Assembly: GCF_962719845.1 (NCBI RefSeq)
Contig: NZ_CAUIYF010000016.1
Span: 1-37,109, forward strand
DNA from: Neisseria uirgultaei
Lineage (GTDB): Bacteria; Pseudomonadota; Gammaproteobacteria; Burkholderiales; Neisseriaceae
Length of the DNA: 37,109 bases
Direction of reading: 5' to 3'
Positions 29,736 through 37,109 of this stretch are shown here, in pieces. Position 1 is the stretch's first letter; each line of letters starts with the position of its first letter. The position numbers and the translations under genes are program-made. The notes under the pieces are model-generated. The model was not told where the DNA came from. It made no database searches and saw nothing but the letters and a program-made list of their open reading frames with translations.

Positions 29736-31178
29736 ATGAAACAATTGGCCATGTACATCAACGGTCGCTTTGAAAACAACTTCAACGGCGAATGGCGCGA
29801 CGTATTGAACCCATCCACCGAAGAGGCCATCGCCCGCGAACCCAAAGGCGGCAGGGCTGACGTTGACCGCGCCGTAGCGGCAGCGCGTGCGGCGCAACCG
29901 GCATGGGAGCGGCTGCCTGCGGTCGAACGCGGCGCGTATTTGCGCAAAATCGCCCAAGGCATACGCGGACGCGCCGACGAGCTGACCGACACCATCGTTG
30001 CCGAAGGCGGCAAAACCAAAGACTTGGCGCGCGTGGAAGTCATGTTCACCGCCGACTATCTCGATTACCAAGCCGAATGGGCGCGCCGTTATGAAGGCGA
30101 AATCATCCAAAGCGACCGCCCGCGCGAAAATATTTTATTGTTCAAACGTCCGCTGGGCGTAATCGCCGGCATTTTGCCGTGGAACTTCCCCTTCTTCCTG
30201 ATCGCCCGCAAAATGGGCCCGGCTCTGGTTACGGGCAACACCATCGTCGTCAAACCCAGCAGCGTCACCCCGATCAACTGCCACATCTTCGCCGAAATCG
30301 TCGATGCGGTCGGACTGCCCGCAGGCGTGTTCAACGTTGTGAACGGTCCGGGTGCGGAAATCGGCAATGCCTTGTCTGCCCATCCGCAAGTTGATATGGT
30401 CAGCCTGACTGGCTCCGTCGAAGCAGGCCGCCAAGTGATGGAAGCCGCTTCTACCAACATCACCAAAGTTTCGCTGGAACTCGGTGGTAAAGCTCCCGCC
30501 ATCGTTTTGAAAGACGCGGATTTGGACTTGGCAGTGAAATCCATCTTGGCTTCGCGCGTCGGCAACACCGGTCAAATCTGCAACTGCGCCGAGCGCGTCT
30601 ATGTCCACAGCAGCCTGAAAGACGCGTTCATTGAAAAAATGACCGCCGCCATGAAAGGCGTACGCTACGGCAACCCTGCCGAAGCCGAAGCAGGCGCGCT
30701 GGAAATGGGCCCGCTGATTGAAGAGCGCGCCGTCAAAGCCGTTGCCGAAAAAGTGGAACGGGCAGTCAAACAAGGTGCGAAATTGGTTTGCGGCGGCAAA
30801 CGCGCCGAAGGACGCGGTTATTTCTTCGAGCCGACCCTGCTGACCGACACCGACAACAGTATGGACATTATGAAAGAAGAAACCTTCGGCCCCGTGCTGC
30901 CCGTTTCCGCTTTCGACACGCTCGACCAAGTCATCGCACTGGCTAACGATTGCGAGTTTGGTCTGACCAGTTCTGTTTATACGACTAATTTAAACGAAGC
31001 CTTCTACGTTACCCGCCGCCTGCAATTCGGCGAAACCTACATCAACCGCGAAAACTTTGAAGCGATGCAGGGCTTCCACGCCGGTTGGAAAAAATCCGGT
31101 ATCGGCGGCGCGGACGGCAAACACGGTTTGGAAGAATATCTGCAAACCCAAGTCGTTTATCTGGAAACCGACATTTAA
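29736..31178 (+). CDS. aldA: Aldehyde dehydrogenase AldA (lactaldehyde dehydrogenase type)
   Basis: 480-residue NAD-dependent aldehyde dehydrogenase, closely similar along its length to E. coli AldA (for example FTADYLDYQAEWARRYEGEI, RENILLFKRPLGV and the C-terminal GLEEYLQTQVVYLE). Catalytic Cys282 in NTGQICNCAERV, general-base Glu in LELGGKAPAIV. Oxidises lactaldehyde or glycolaldehyde-like small aldehydes to acids. Start at 29736 has GGAG 8 nt upstream. Lies downstream of the AraC regulator, with its own promoter candidate. In some meningococci the autotransporter gene nalP follows this locus; here a DUS terminator and ppk2 follow instead. Confidence 0.93.
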   Translation: MKQLAMYINGRFENNFNGEWRDVLNPSTEEAIAREPKGGRADVDRAVAAARAAQPAWERLPAVERGAYLRKIAQGIRGRADELTDTIVAEGGKTKDLARVEVMFTADYLDYQAEWARRYEGEIIQSDRPRENILLFKRPLGVIAGILPWNFPFFLIARKMGPALVTGNTIVVKPSSVTPINCHIFAEIVDAVGLPAGVFNVVNGPGAEIGNALSAHPQVDMVSLTGSVEAGRQVMEAASTNITKVSLELGGKAPAIVLKDADLDLAVKSILASRVGNTGQICNCAERVYVHSSLKDAFIEKMTAAMKGVRYGNPAEAEAGALEMGPLIEERAVKAVAEKVERAVKQGAKLVCGGKRAEGRGYFFEPTLLTDTDNSMDIMKEETFGPVLPVSAFDTLDQVIALANDCEFGLTSSVYTTNLNEAFYVTRRLQFGETYINRENFEAMQGFHAGWKKSGIGGADGKHGLEEYLQTQVVYLETDI

Positions 31179-31203
31179 TGCCGCTTTGAAACCCCGATAG
31201 AAA

Positions 31204-31243
31204 ATGCCGTCTGAACCCGTTTTCAGGTTCAGACGGCATTTTT
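31204..31243. terminator. DUS-pair terminator between aldA and ppk2
   Basis: A 14-bp perfect stem from extended inverted DUS copies (31204-31217 and 31226-31239) followed by TTTTT on the plus strand and preceded by AAAA, serving both convergent genes. Confidence 0.88.
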
Positions 31244-31259
31244 ATTGCTTCACCGGCAA

Positions 31260-32189
31260 TCAGTCATGACCGAGGTCGATGTTTTTGTCTTTGTAGCGCG
31301 TATCGGGAACAAGAACGATTTTTTCGTCCACTTTGCCGATGGCTTTCACGTCCTTGCCCGGGTAATCCAACTGGTGCAGGAAGTAGCGGATACAGTTCAA
31401 ACGGGCGCGTTTTTTGTCGTCGGAACGGATGATGACCCAAGGCGCGTCGCCGGTATGGGTGTGGAAGAACATGGCGTTTTTGGCTTCGGTGTAGTCGTCC
31501 CAGCGGTCGAGCGACTGGATGTCCACGGGGGACAGTTTCCAGTGTTTCAGGGGGTCGTCGCGGCGGGAGATGAAGCGGCGCAGTTGTTCTTCGCGGGATA
31601 CGGAGAACCAGAATTTGAACAGGTGGATGCCGCTGGCAACGAGCATACGCTCTAATTCTGGGGTTTGGCGCATAAAGAGCATATATTCGTTGGGTTCGCA
31701 GAAGCCCATCACGCGTTCCACGCCGGCGCGGTTGTACCACGAGCGGTCGAAGAACACCATTTCGCCCGCAGTCGGCAGGTTTTGGATGTAGCGTTGGAAA
31801 TACCATTGTCCGCGTTCGGTGGTAGTCGGTTTTTCCAATGCGACCACGCGCGCGCCGCGCGGGTTTAAATGTTCCATAAAGCGTTTGATGGTACCTCCCT
31901 TGCCTGCCGCGTCGCGGCCTTCAAACAGGCTGACGATGCGCTGGCCGGAATCTTTGACCCAGCTTTGCACTTTCAGCAATTCGATTTGCAGTTTGGCTTT
32001 TTCGGCTTCGTAGGCGGCGCGGCGCATACGTTTGCGGTAGGGGTAGTTTTCGGGCAGCGGAGCTGTGCCGGAATCTTCGGCAGAACCTTTGCCTTCATGT
32101 TCCAAAACAGCTTTTTCAAATACTTGGAGCTGGTCTTGCTTTTCGCCCAATTCTACGTTTTCAAACGGTTGCAACTGGTGGTCTGCCAT
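31260..32189 (-). CDS. ppk2: Polyphosphate kinase 2
   Basis: 309-residue PPK2 that transfers phosphate between polyphosphate and nucleoside diphosphates, mostly making GTP or ATP from polyphosphate. Walker A GRDAAGKG at residues 91-98 and the Walker B/lid block FFDRSWYNR at 146-154 with RAGVERVMGF are diagnostic of class I PPK2. A 50-residue N-terminal extension is rich in Gln and Glu. Start at 32189 has AAGGAGA 7 nt upstream. Convergent with aldA and divergent from pabBC. Confidence 0.95.
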   Translation of the reverse strand: MADHQLQPFENVELGEKQDQLQVFEKAVLEHEGKGSAEDSGTAPLPENYPYRKRMRRAAYEAEKAKLQIELLKVQSWVKDSGQRIVSLFEGRDAAGKGGTIKRFMEHLNPRGARVVALEKPTTTERGQWYFQRYIQNLPTAGEMVFFDRSWYNRAGVERVMGFCEPNEYMLFMRQTPELERMLVASGIHLFKFWFSVSREEQLRRFISRRDDPLKHWKLSPVDIQSLDRWDDYTEAKNAMFFHTHTGDAPWVIIRSDDKKRARLNCIRYFLHQLDYPGKDVKAIGKVDEKIVLVPDTRYKDKNIDLGHD

Positions 32190-32328
32190 AAAGGTCTCCT
32201 TGGTTGTGTTCAGGTTGGAAATGAAAATCCGTTTTCACAATTTTACACCTTCGCCACCGCTTTCTCTACATAAAATTACATTTTGCCGATATTTGCCGAA
32301 TTGTCTGAAAATATGTGTAAAAAGAGCG

Positions 32329-32334
32329 TATAAT
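32329..32334 (+). promoter_or_regulatory. -10 element (TATAAT) before pabBC
   Basis: A consensus TATAAT 23 nt before the pabBC start; the best upstream TTGTCT is 22 nt away, too far for a standard -35, so a weak or activated promoter is likely. Confidence 0.4.
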
Positions 32335-32357
32335 CAAAACATTTACCCCAAATTGCC

Positions 32358-34244
32358 ATGCCCTATTTCGCCCTGTTTGACGATGCCGTAAGCGGCCGCG
32401 CAAAACGCTATCAAAATCATGTGGAAAGCCGTTTTTTCCGTCCCGAAGAACTCGATGCTTTGGACGGCGCGCTGCAAAAGGGTTGGCAAAAAGGGCTGCA
32501 TGCCGTGTTGTTTGCAGACTACGAATTCGGTTTGCCGCTGATGGGGATGGAGTCCGAACGCGGCGGCAATCTTGCCCTGCACTGGTTTACCGACTGCGCC
32601 GACACCGATGCCGCAAGCTGGCTTGCCCGACATTCAGACGGCATCCCCGCCGGCATTTCCACGCCGCAATCCTCCGTATCCGAAGCCGATTACCTCAACC
32701 ACATCCGCCAAATCCACGAAGCCATCCGGCGCGGCGACACCTATCAAATCAACTACACCACCCGCCTGCACCTGCAAGCCTACGGTAATCCCGTCAGCCT
32801 CTACCGCCGCCTGCGCCAGCCCGTCCCCTATGCCGTCTTGTCCCACCTGCCCGATGCGGAGGGGCAATCCGCGTGGACGCTGTGTTTCTCGCCCGAACTC
32901 TTCCTCAACCTCGCTTCAGACGGCATCATCAGCACCGAACCGATGAAAGGCACCGCGCCGATTTTGGGCGACGGACAAGACGAACGCCGCGCCGCCGAGT
33001 TACAAACCGACCCGAAAAACCGCGCCGAAAACGTGATGATTGTCGATTTACTGCGCAACGACCTCGGCAAAATCGCCCAAACCGGCAAAGTATGCGTGCC
33101 CGAGCCGTTTAAAGTATCGCGTTTCGGCAGCGTCTGGCAGATGACCAGCACCATCCGGGCGCAAGCCCTGCCGGACACCTCGTTCGCCGACATCCTCCGC
33201 GCCGCCTTCCCCTGCGGCAGCATCACCGGCGCGCCCAAAAAAATGAGTATGCAGATTATCGAATCGCTCGAAACCGAAGCGCGCGGACTTTATACGGGCA
33301 GCATCGGCTATTTGAACCCGTGTTCCGGCGGCTTGGGGTTTGAAGGCATATTCAACGTCGTTATCCGCACCCTGTCGCTCAAACCCGCAGCAAACCCGGT
33401 TTCAGACGGCATTGTTTCAGGCATCGGCGGTCCGGATTCAAACGCGCAAGCCCGAACGGCAGGGCAAGGCGGGGCAACGCCGTACCGGTTTCAAGTTCAT
33501 CCACTCTATCAAGGGGTGTACGGCGTCGGTTCCGGCATCGTCATCGACAGCGACCCCGCCGCCGAATATCGCGAATGCGGCTGGAAAGCCCGTTTCCTCA
33601 ACGAATTGCGCCCCGACTTCGGCATTTTTGAAACCCTGCGCGCGGAAAACGGACGCTGCACCCTGCTCGACCGCCACCTATGCCGTCTGAAAACCTCCGC
33701 CCAAGCCCTCAACCTGCCCCTGCCCGACGGTTGCGAAAATCAAATCAAACAATACATCGCCCATTTGCCCGACGGCGTGTTCCGCGTCAAAGCCCTGCTC
33801 GCTTCAGACGGCATCAGCCTGTCCCGCGCCGTTTTAAACCGTCTGACCGACAAACAACGCGTCATCATTTCGCCCGCCGTCCTGCCCGCACAAAACTACC
33901 TGCGCCGCTTCAAAACCACACACCGCGCCCTCTTCGACCAAGCGTGGCAAACCGCCGAAACACAAGGCGCGTTCGACAGCCTGTTTTTCAACTCGGACGG
34001 CATCCTGCTCGAAGGCGGCAGAAGCAACGTGTTCGTCAAACATCGCGGACAATGGCTTACGCCCTCTTTAGATTTGGACATTTTAAACGGCGTGATGCGC
34101 CAAGCCGTATTGGACGAACCGCAAAAATATTTGCAAACAAATCAAGTAATCGAAACACACATCACACAAAAAACACTGCAAGAAGCCGAAGAAATCCGCC
34201 TCTCCAACGCCTTGCGCGGCGTATTTGCCGCCGCCCTTGCCTGA
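32358..34244 (+). CDS. pabBC: Bifunctional aminodeoxychorismate synthase component I / lyase (PabB-PabC fusion)
   Basis: 628-residue fusion for p-aminobenzoate and hence folate synthesis. Residues 1 to about 415 are PabB (chorismate-binding): YQINYTTRLHLQ, FSPELFLNL, TEPMKGTAPI, FPCGSITGAPKKMSMQII and GVYGVGSGIVIDSDP. Residues 421-628 are PabC, a PLP-dependent lyase, with the probable PLP Lys519 in RFKTTHRALFDQ and EGGRSNVFVKHRG. Between TLSL (341) and GVYGVGSG (386) lie about 44 residues, low in complexity, that do not belong to the family; they are encoded by a DUS and a Correia remnant. Five exact DUS copies lie within the gene, four of them reading as SDGI. No strong ribosome site precedes the ATG. 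Confidence 0.9.
   Translation: MPYFALFDDAVSGRAKRYQNHVESRFFRPEELDALDGALQKGWQKGLHAVLFADYEFGLPLMGMESERGGNLALHWFTDCADTDAASWLARHSDGIPAGISTPQSSVSEADYLNHIRQIHEAIRRGDTYQINYTTRLHLQAYGNPVSLYRRLRQPVPYAVLSHLPDAEGQSAWTLCFSPELFLNLASDGIISTEPMKGTAPILGDGQDERRAAELQTDPKNRAENVMIVDLLRNDLGKIAQTGKVCVPEPFKVSRFGSVWQMTSTIRAQALPDTSFADILRAAFPCGSITGAPKKMSMQIIESLETEARGLYTGSIGYLNPCSGGLGFEGIFNVVIRTLSLKPAANPVSDGIVSGIGGPDSNAQARTAGQGGATPYRFQVHPLYQGVYGVGSGIVIDSDPAAEYRECGWKARFLNELRPDFGIFETLRAENGRCTLLDRHLCRLKTSAQALNLPLPDGCENQIKQYIAHLPDGVFRVKALLASDGISLSRAVLNRLTDKQRVIISPAVLPAQNYLRRFKTTHRALFDQAWQTAETQGAFDSLFFNSDGILLEGGRSNVFVKHRGQWLTPSLDLDILNGVMRQAVLDEPQKYLQTNQVIETHITQKTLQEAEEIRLSNALRGVFAAALA
33454..33508 (+). repeat. Decayed Correia element half translated within pabBC
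   Basis: The 55 bp contain GGGGCAACGCCGTACCGGTTT and end with CATCCACTCTA, matching the right half of the Correia elements at 15495 and 35973 (GAGGCAACGCCGTACTGG... ATCCACTATA) with scattered changes. The left half is not clearly present. It is read in frame without stops as part of the insert at residues 342-385. Confidence 0.7.
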
Positions 34245-34254
34245 ATATGCAAAA

Positions 34255-34293
34255 ATGCCGTCCGAACCTGTTTCCACAAGGTTCAGACGGCAT
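34255..34293. terminator. DUS-pair terminator between pabBC and the Slam gene
   Basis: A 15-bp stem with one mismatch (34255-34269 and 34279-34293), made of one perfect and one single-base-changed DUS (GCCGTCCGAA), between convergent genes. Confidence 0.75.
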
Positions 34294-34304
34294 TATCCCA
34301 CCAT

Positions 34305-35822
34305 TCAAAACCGCCAATCCGCCGACACAAACACCTCGCTGTTGCGGCGTTTCGCATACGGCACATTACTTTCCGTCCTGCCGAAACGATAATTCAACGC
34401 CGGCACGATACCTTTGTACGACAACTTGTCGTGGCTCAAAGCCAGCGAGACATTCCATTCGCGGTTGCGTTGCGCCTCTGTCGAGAAAGCCGCAACGCCC
34501 TTATAGTTGCGGCGGGCATAAGACGCGGAAACCCGACTGTTCAAACCGCCCAACTGCCGCCACTCCTGCGCCCAACCGGCATAAACACCGTTGCGCCGGT
34601 AGGCGGCATTATTGACCGCGCCGCCCACCGTTTCGCGTTTCGGCACAAACCGCACAAACTGCCAGCCGCCGAACACAGTTGCCGATTCGCCCAAACGTTT
34701 TGCCGACGAAACATAAAACCCGTCCTGCCTGCCGTTATTGTATTCCGCCCTATCCTGTTCGCGGTAGCGTTGGCGGTAATGTTCCAGCGCGACCGAAAAT
34801 TGCCATCCCGGGTTTGGGCGGTAAGTATGGGACAGCTGCACGCCGACTCCGTGCGCCAGCATATACGGCGGCAGGCGGCGGTTGTTTACCCGTTTTGTTT
34901 TCGCATCAAAGCCGTCGCTGCCCGACAACTGCACCTGATAAAACGGCAAAATCCCCACCGTCTGCCGCGCATTTTTATACTGCCAACCCAAATACGCCCT
35001 GCCGAACCCGTCGTCATAAGCTGATTTTTTACTGAAATAATAGCTCGTGCCGCCGATATTGGAACGGAACAACAAATAATGATTATCTGCCAACGCCGTC
35101 AGTTTTTCCGCCTCGATTTCATAATTCAACCCTGCCGCCCGCTCCGCCCGGCTGACACTGCATATCTGCCGGCCTCCGTTTTGCTGGCAATACTGCGGCG
35201 CGGCATTATTGGCATTTCTATTGACCGCCGGGCTGATGCCGCCCGAAAAACGCCAGCCCGTCAGCCCCTCCGTTTTTTTCCGAAAACGCCCCACATTTTC
35301 CAAAACCGGTGCCGGCAAATCCAATTTTGCCGCCTCCGCAAAATGCCTTTCTGCCGACTTCAGCCGGAAATCGTCAAACTCCGCCGCCGCCAAATCCAGC
35401 AAAATCCGCTCGTCTGCCGCATTTTCCCCGTGCAGTTCCCGATACCGCGCCACCGCCTCCGCCGGCCTTCCCGCCAATTTCGCCAGCAAAGCCCGCGCCC
35501 TGCCGTACAAAACCGCGTCATAATCCGGCAGCTTGGCATACAAATCCGCCAACGAAGCGATTAAATCCGCCTGATTGCCGTTGAGCGCGTCGCGCAAACT
35601 ATGTTCCAACATTTTCGGATGCGCCAACAAAAAATCCCCGTCAACCACGCGCGGGGCATCATTTTCAACTTTCCAATCCGATTCCGCCCACTTATCCGAC
35701 ACCGACCGTTGCACCTGCAACAATGCCTTGTCATCCAAAATCGCGGGCGCATCCGCCCCATAGGCGGCAGAAACACCTGCCGCACACCAAACAACCAAAA
35801 AGCCGTATCTGAAATACAACAT
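34305..35822 (-). CDS. Surface lipoprotein assembly modifier (Slam family, DUF560)
   Basis: 505-residue outer-membrane protein. Signal peptide of about 22 residues (ends AAYGA), then a helical TPR-like periplasmic domain to about residue 205 (LRDALNGNQADLIASLADLY, YGRARALLAKLAGRPAEAVA), then a beta-barrel to the C-terminal Phe (VFVSADWRF, the BAM recognition end). Slam proteins move lipoproteins such as TbpB, LbpB, fHbp (Slam1) or HpuA (Slam2) to the cell surface. Position relative to the mla-aldA region and sequence style suggest the Slam2 type, but no lipoprotein substrate gene is adjacent. The leader upstream holds a Correia element with an outward promoter-like pair. Confidence 0.87.
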   Translation of the reverse strand: MLYFRYGFLVVWCAAGVSAAYGADAPAILDDKALLQVQRSVSDKWAESDWKVENDAPRVVDGDFLLAHPKMLEHSLRDALNGNQADLIASLADLYAKLPDYDAVLYGRARALLAKLAGRPAEAVARYRELHGENAADERILLDLAAAEFDDFRLKSAERHFAEAAKLDLPAPVLENVGRFRKKTEGLTGWRFSGGISPAVNRNANNAAPQYCQQNGGRQICSVSRAERAAGLNYEIEAEKLTALADNHYLLFRSNIGGTSYYFSKKSAYDDGFGRAYLGWQYKNARQTVGILPFYQVQLSGSDGFDAKTKRVNNRRLPPYMLAHGVGVQLSHTYRPNPGWQFSVALEHYRQRYREQDRAEYNNGRQDGFYVSSAKRLGESATVFGGWQFVRFVPKRETVGGAVNNAAYRRNGVYAGWAQEWRQLGGLNSRVSASYARRNYKGVAAFSTEAQRNREWNVSLALSHDKLSYKGIVPALNYRFGRTESNVPYAKRRNSEVFVSADWRF

Positions 35823-35970
35823 ACCCTGTCATTTACCTTTCCGGCAAACACGCCGCCGAAGCACGTCAAACTATCCGAAAAACAGGCAGAAACCCATGAA
35901 AACCGGCTTTGCCGTCTGAAGGCGGGCAGGCAAAAAACCGCCGCCCGATTTTCAAAGGGCGGATTTCACA

Positions 35971-36000
35971 TTTATAGCGGATTAACAAAAATCAGGACAA
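35971..36000 (-). promoter_or_regulatory. Outward promoter candidate at the Correia element end, facing the Slam gene
   Basis: On the minus strand TTGTCC (36000-35995) within the element and TATAAA (35976-35971) across its left boundary are 18 nt apart. The expected transcript would start near 35964 and reach the Slam gene after about 140 nt. Correia ends are known to supply promoters of this layout. Confidence 0.5.
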
Positions 36001-36127
36001 GGCGACGAAGCCGCAGACAGTACAAATAGTACGGAACCGATTCACTTGGTGCTTGAGCACCTTAGAGAATCGTTCTCTTTGAGCTGAGGCGAGGCAACGC
36101 CGTACCGATTTTTGTTCATCCGCCATA
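35973..36127. mobile_element. Correia repeat enclosed element, full-length form (155 bp)
   Basis: Terminal repeats TATAGCGGATTAACAAAAATC and its near complement ending CATCCGCCATA, with the long core that includes GGTGCTTGAGCACC and GAGAATCGTTCTC hairpins, the block missing in the copy at 15495. This form contains the IHF-binding region described for the family. It separates the Slam leader from the dRS3 array. Confidence 0.92.
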
Positions 36128-36183
36128 TTCCGCCATCTCTAAGATTTACAGCGATACACGGGTGATTTAAGGAATGCCCGAAC

Positions 36184-36240
36184 CGTCATTCCTGCAACTT
36201 TTCGTCATTCCTGCAACTTTTCGTCATTCCTGCAACTTTT
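36184..36240 (+). repeat. Three tandem copies of a 19-bp unit
   Basis: CGTCATTCCTGCAACTTTT repeated exactly three times (36184, 36203, 36222), then running into a dRS3 unit at 36241. The first 9 bases are the dRS3-flanking CGTCATTCC, so the unit looks like a derivative of that repeat. Confidence 0.9.
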
Positions 36241-36244
36241 CGTC

Positions 36245-37062
36245 ATTCCCGCGAAAGCGGGAATCTAGAAACGCAAAGCTGCAAGAATTTATCGGAAATG
36301 ACTGAAACTCAACGAACCTGGATTCCCGCCTGCGCGGGAATGACGAAGCCATCCGCACGGAAACCTGCACCACGTCATTCCCACGAACCTACATCCCGTC
36401 ATTCCCACGAAAGTGGGAATCCAGAACGTAAAATCTAAAGAAACCGTTTTACCTGATAAGTTTCCGCACCGACAGACCTAGATTCCCGCCTGCGCGGGAA
36501 TGACGGCGGAGCGGTTTCTGTTTTTTCCGATAAATTCCTAAAACTCAAAATTTCATCGTTCCCACAAGAACAGAAAACCAAAAACAGAAGCCTAAAATTC
36601 GTCATTCCCACAAGGACAGAAAACCAAAAACAGAAACCTAAAATCCGTCATTCCCACGAAAGTGGGAATCTAGTTCTTTGAGTTTCAGTTATTTAGAATA
36701 AATTTTGAAACTTTAATCCCGTCATTCCCGCGAAAGTGGGAATCCAGAACGTAAAATCTAAAGAAACCGTTTTTCTCGATAAGTTTCCGTGCCGACAGAC
36801 CTGGATTCCCGCCTGCGCGGGAATGACGGTATTTCAGTTTTCTGTTTTTGATTTTTTGTTTTTGGGGAATGACGGGATTTGAGATTGCGGGCATTTATCG
36901 GGTAAAACGGAAATTATGCGTTACGAAAATTTATCCGAAATCACGGCAACTTTTCCACCGTCATTCCCACGAAAGTGGGAATCCAGGTCTGTCGGCACGG
37001 AAACTTATCGAGAAAAACGGTTTCTTTAGATTTTACGTTCCGGATTCCCGCCTGCGCGGAAT
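36245..37062. repeat. NIME-type array of dRS3 repeats
   Basis: Nine copies of ATTCCC-N8-GGGAAT at 36245, 36322, 36401, 36482, 36650, 36724, 36805, 36963 and 37044 (the last lacks one G). Two inner versions alternate: CGCGAAAG/ACGAAAGT and GCCTGCGC. Between them lie repeated spacer sequences (RS elements), for example the segment with AACGTAAAATCTAAAGAAAC at 36426, 36750 and, inverted, at 37019. Such arrays are targets of recombination and of filamentous-phage integration in Neisseria. No gene is visible from 35823 to the end; the stretch 37063-37109 shows nothing further. Confidence 0.92.
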
Positions 37063-37109
37063 GAAGATTCAAGCGTTGCCCGAAATTCAAAAAAAAACCA
37101 AAACCGAAC

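Noticed and set aside
36685..36894. 69-codon minus-strand frame in the repeat array
   Set aside because: Made wholly of dRS3 and spacer repeats (SHFRGNDG-type translation); no ribosome site.
36245..37062. CRISPR-like look of regularly returning short repeats
   Set aside because: Repeats are 20-bp palindromic dRS3 with two core types, both orientations and irregular, partly repeated spacers; no cas gene is present.

Overview
The window is a chromosomal segment of a Neisseria species from the meningococcus/gonococcus/lactamica group. Several independent signs support this. The 12-mer DNA uptake sequence ATGCCGTCTGAA (AT-DUS) recurs, often as inverted pairs that form terminators. There are two intact Correia repeat enclosed elements (CREE) and an array of 20-bp dRS3 repeats. 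The lgtA-glyS junction, LtgA, a Slam-family protein and the MetNIQ set are also typical. I cannot fix the species. The dRS3 array is commoner in meningococcus-like genomes, but that is only suggestive.

Layout. 1-277: start of the phase-variable LOS glycosyltransferase gene lgtA (minus strand, cut by the window edge) with a 13-bp G tract. 346-3822: glyS, a YggL-like gene and glyQ (minus). 3946-10977: the complete F1Fo ATP synthase operon atpIBEFHAGDC (minus), with a clear promoter and an intrinsic terminator. 11144-12004: parB (minus, no parA beside it). 12159-12731: ubiX (plus). 12794-15402: the methionine importer metNIQ (minus) with a near-consensus promoter and a leader of about 120 nt. 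15495-15600: short CREE. 15727-18653: ltgA, rpsU and yqeY (plus). 18686-19243: an AT-rich segment between two copies of a 22-bp direct repeat that contains a DUS; it carries a broken small membrane-protein gene. 19293-20359: sspB and sspA (minus). 20461-22496: an ArnT/PMT-like membrane protein and rpmE (minus). 22632-23147: a hexapeptide-repeat acetyltransferase (plus). 23231-24461: a translationally coupled trio of an unknown protein, a hotdog thioesterase and a TlpA-like thioredoxin (minus). 24586-28538: the retrograde phospholipid transport operon mlaFEDCBA (minus). 28711-29628: an AraC-family regulator (plus) with GATAA-type palindromes at its predicted start site. 29736-31178: aldA (plus). 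31260-32189: ppk2 (minus). 32358-34244: a pabB-pabC fusion (plus) carrying an in-frame repeat-derived insert. 34305-35822: a Slam-type outer-membrane protein (minus). 35823-37109: gene-free repeat region with a full-length CREE, a 19-bp tandem repeat and nine dRS3 copies.

Functionally this is mostly conserved core genome: translation, energy, envelope lipid and peptidoglycan turnover, and nutrient import. The accessory signal is small and lies in the repeats and the AT-rich cassette. The best leads are the DUS-bounded cassette with its frameshifted 8-T gene, the CREE remnant translated inside pabB-pabC, the structured metNIQ leader, the palindrome cluster before the AraC gene, and the CREE-borne promoter candidate pointing at the Slam gene. 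I see no CRISPR array, no intact insertion sequence, and no rRNA or tRNA gene. I do not see a clear wholly new multi-gene system.
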